DNA of 8,292 nucleotides, taken from contig JAOQAL010000720.1 in the NCBI GenBank assembly GCA_025963615.1, positions 1-8,292 on the forward strand, read 5' to 3'. A model generated the notes under the pieces. It was not told the origin of the DNA and made no database searches. It saw only the letters and a list, made by a program, of their open reading frames with translations. The stretch is from Chitinophagaceae bacterium. GTDB lineage: Bacteria; Bacteroidota; Bacteroidia; Chitinophagales; Chitinophagaceae. The position numbers and the translations under genes are program-made. Positions 6,501-8,292 of the stretch are shown here, piece by piece (the first letter of the stretch is position 1; every line of letters begins with the position of its first letter).

Positions 6501-7253
6501 TTAATCCCGATACTCTTTCCCTGTTAAGGTTAAAAACAATCCTTCCAATCCCCCCTGCCGGTGTTCATTTAATAAACTGGATAATGAATTATTGGCAATG
6601 ATTCTTCCTTCGTCAATCAAAGCGATGTTTTCGCAAAGATCTTCCGCTTCATGTAACTGGTGTGATGTATAGATTAAGGTGGTTCCTTTATCATTCAGTT
6701 GCTTTAAATAATTGATTATGGCATGCCGGGTCTGCACATCAACCCCTACGGTGGGTTCATCTAAGAATAAAATTTCCGGTTCGTGCATTACGGAAATGGC
6801 AAGATTAACCCGGCGTTTCATGCCGCCGGAAAATTTATGCACCGGTTTGTTTCTTACTTCCTGCAAACCAAGTATTTCAAGTAGTTCCGTTATTTTATGT
6901 TGAATCTGTTGTTTGGTTAAACCGGCCCATGCGCCAAAGAATCCGAGATTTTCTGCGGGACTTAATTCATGGTAAAAAGAAAAATCCTGCGGCACAAAAC
7001 CAAAAAGCCGGTTGACGTTTTTTTTATGATTTTTTATTTCGTAACCTGATAACCGAACCGACCCGGTTTCGTAGTTCAGCAATCCAGTCATCAGGTTTAT
7101 CAGGGTAGTTTTGCCGGCGCCATTGGGACCGAATATTCCAAAGCGATCGCCTTTTTTAATCTGCAGGTTAAGGTGAGTGAAATTTTTCCGGGGTTGACCT
7201 TTGTAGCCAAAACTTAAATCTTCTATGCTAACGGCAGCGTTCATTTGTTCCAT
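6501..7253 (-). CDS. ABC transporter ATP-binding protein
   Basis: A 250-residue single nucleotide-binding domain, full family length. Walker A is GPNGAGKTT (42-50), the Q-loop Gln is Q89 in VPQD, the ABC signature is FSGGMKRR (141-148), Walker B is ILFLDEP (161-167), and the switch His is H198 in TSHQL. The EPTVGVD D-loop and the drug-exporter/NatA-like character (closest to DrrA- or YhaQ-type exporters) fit with an ABC-2 permease, encoded next in the operon. It should sit on the cytoplasmic face of the inner membrane and drive export. The ATG at 7253 overlaps the preceding BtrH-like gene by 13 bases. A second ATG at 7244 gives an exact ATGA overlap with that gene's stop and would start MNAAVSIEDLSF; either is possible, and both imply translational coupling. 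Confidence 0.94.
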   Translation of the reverse strand: MEQMNAAVSIEDLSFGYKGQPRKNFTHLNLQIKKGDRFGIFGPNGAGKTTLINLMTGLLNYETGSVRLSGYEIKNHKKNVNRLFGFVPQDFSFYHELSPAENLGFFGAWAGLTKQQIQHKITELLEILGLQEVRNKPVHKFSGGMKRRVNLAISVMHEPEILFLDEPTVGVDVQTRHAIINYLKQLNDKGTTLIYTSHQLHEAEDLCENIALIDEGRIIANNSLSSLLNEHRQGGLEGLFLTLTGKEYRD

Positions 7254-8257
7254 TTGATGTTGGACAAATTTTTAAATGCCTTTTTTTCCAGTTCGGATAT
7301 TTCAATCAATATATCTCCCATGGTGTTGAAGTCTTCCTGCGTAGATAATCTTCCTTTATAAATTCCGGATGCCTGCACGGCAGCATTCCGCCACATGTCA
7401 CCGGATTGTGTAAAGGTTTTTGATATCTCCATTAATTCATCGTACGGCAGAAACGAATAAGCCTCTTGTAGAAACGCTCCATAAATAAAACGGAAGCCAC
7501 CGCCACCGGTGCCAATCTCTTCCTGCATCCTTACTAACTGTGCCAGGTAGCTGCGTGATTTTTCCAAACCTAATTTATCTCGCCAGCCTTTTATTTTTTT
7601 TGCCGTGTATTTAATTCCTTTTACCCCCGCGATGGATCCGGGTATATACAGCATATCCCGTACATTCCTTTTAATGCCCTTTTTAATGGCCTCCCGTATT
7701 TGATCATCGGTGACTATTGTCCTTTCCCGGGGATAATAAAGTTGTCCTCTCGGTGCCAGGGCACCCTTGGCAAAGCGAACCCTTTCCAGTTCGTAACTGG
7801 TCAATGTTGCGGTGGTTTCCATCACAGGATCGCTGATGAGGTAATTATCACCTTCTTTGCCAAACACAATCAGGTTATGCGCATTAAAATGAAAACGGTA
7901 TTCACGGGGAAAATAAGTTAAATAATAAACCCCAACCTGGCAGGCAGCAGGTATACCAGCCCGGATGCAGGCGTCCAACGCTTCCATGGCTTTTGCCGGG
8001 GAAGAAAATTTTTTACGGTATACAGGAATGCCAAGCAGTTTGCACGTTCTCTTGAAGATCAAACCGGGCATGGTACGAAAAGAAATAGCCGGACCATTGT
8101 TTATTTTTAAAAGGGGAATATAAATGAAAAACAAGCCGGAGCCAATGCCAAAAGCAAGAGGTTCTGTTATCTTTTCAATGCCATGATGCTGAAGCAGGCT
8201 GGTCGTAACACCATTTTCACAATGAGCAGCCTGTATATGGTTAAACTCAAGCTTCAT
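7241..8257 (-). CDS. BtrH N-terminal domain / DUF4872 protein, putative ACP-dependent acyltransferase
   Basis: A 338-residue protein with two parts. Residues 1 to about 145 match the BtrH N-terminal domain, a papain-like fold: HCENGVTTSLLQHHG (12-26) with candidate nucleophile C13, AFGIGSGLFFIY (35-46), and HFNAHNLIVFG (123-133) with H127 followed by the ISDP aspartate D143. Residues about 170-330 match the helical DUF4872-type C-terminal domain, including GTGGGGFRFIYGAFLQEA (249-266). BtrH itself moves an acyl group from an acyl carrier protein to the amine of an aminoglycoside during butirosin synthesis. By analogy this enzyme could transfer the finished chain from the ACP at 4833-5096 to a hydroxyl or amine acceptor; in flexirubin-like clusters an ester to a dialkylresorcinol would be the obvious product. 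That step is inference. No signal peptide; cytoplasmic. Its ATG at 8257 overlaps the end of an upstream open frame. Confidence 0.88.
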   Translation of the reverse strand: MKLEFNHIQAAHCENGVTTSLLQHHGIEKITEPLAFGIGSGLFFIYIPLLKINNGPAISFRTMPGLIFKRTCKLLGIPVYRKKFSSPAKAMEALDACIRAGIPAACQVGVYYLTYFPREYRFHFNAHNLIVFGKEGDNYLISDPVMETTATLTSYELERVRFAKGALAPRGQLYYPRERTIVTDDQIREAIKKGIKRNVRDMLYIPGSIAGVKGIKYTAKKIKGWRDKLGLEKSRSYLAQLVRMQEEIGTGGGGFRFIYGAFLQEAYSFLPYDELMEISKTFTQSGDMWRNAAVQASGIYKGRLSTQEDFNTMGDILIEISELEKKAFKNLSNIKWNK

Positions 8258-8292
8258 GTCCCTTCATTGTTTTTAATTCCTCTATACTTACT
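8247..8292 (-). CDS. C-terminal tail of an upstream gene (truncated, frame uncertain)
   Basis: Two minus-strand frames are open from the window edge into the BtrH-like start. One reads SKYRGIKNNEGT and stops at 8254-8256, giving a 4-base ATGA overlap with the ATG at 8255-8257. The other reads VSIEELKTMKGHEA and stops at 8247-8249, giving an 11-base overlap. The third frame has an immediate stop. Either way the preceding gene seems to overlap the BtrH-like gene, so the operon continues to the right. The second reading looks more protein-like (helix-forming, ordinary codons) and is used for the coordinates. The family cannot be told from so few residues. Confidence 0.3.
   Translation of the reverse strand, partial: VSIEELKTMKGHEA

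Noticed and set aside
1..8292. CRISPR arrays, tRNA or rRNA genes, insertion sequences, integrase or attachment sites
   Set aside because: No regularly spaced repeats, cloverleaf-like sequence, transposase-like protein or long terminal repeats were found on reading both strands.

Overview
The window looks like a piece of a Bacteroidota chromosome, probably from the Chitinophagaceae or a relative. Genes lack clear Shine-Dalgarno sites and start after A-rich leaders. Two upstream regions fit the Bacteroidota -33/-7 promoter pattern (TTTG and TAnnTTTG). The gene content recalls the flexirubin/aryl-polyene/dialkylresorcinol pigment clusters of this phylum. The taxon is an inference from these features only.

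Left edge (1-702): the start of a secreted protein on the minus strand runs off the window. A 184-base divergent region follows, then a plus-strand gene for a DUF952 protein (346-645). These look like ordinary flanking genes. The DUF952 gene and the cluster end tail to tail, 57 bases apart, with no convincing terminator.

Main block (703-8257, all minus strand; transcription runs right to left): BtrH-type acyltransferase, ABC ATPase, ABC-2 permease, acyl carrier protein (ACP), active ketosynthase, catalytically dead ketosynthase partner (chain-length-factor-like), then a flavin-dependent halogenase-like monooxygenase. Most junctions are tight: ATGA-type overlap or gaps of 5 to 11 bases. The exceptions are about 113 bases between ATPase and permease, holding two inverted repeats, and 178 bases before the halogenase-like gene, holding a good promoter match. 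The right edge cuts off an upstream gene that overlaps the BtrH-like start, so the operon continues beyond the window.

Working model (inference): the ACP, ketosynthase and ketosynthase-like subunit form a type II elongation module building an acyl or polyene chain. The BtrH-like enzyme takes the finished chain from the ACP and joins it to an acceptor as an ester or amide. The ABC-2 system moves the lipid-like product out of the cytoplasm. The flavoprotein tailors it by halogenation or oxidation of a phenolic ring. The family set is known from flexirubin-type clusters, so the system is probably not new as a whole. The points most worth a second look are the intact halogenase signature, the TTG start of the ketosynthase, the dead second ketosynthase, and the structured gap inside the transporter operon.
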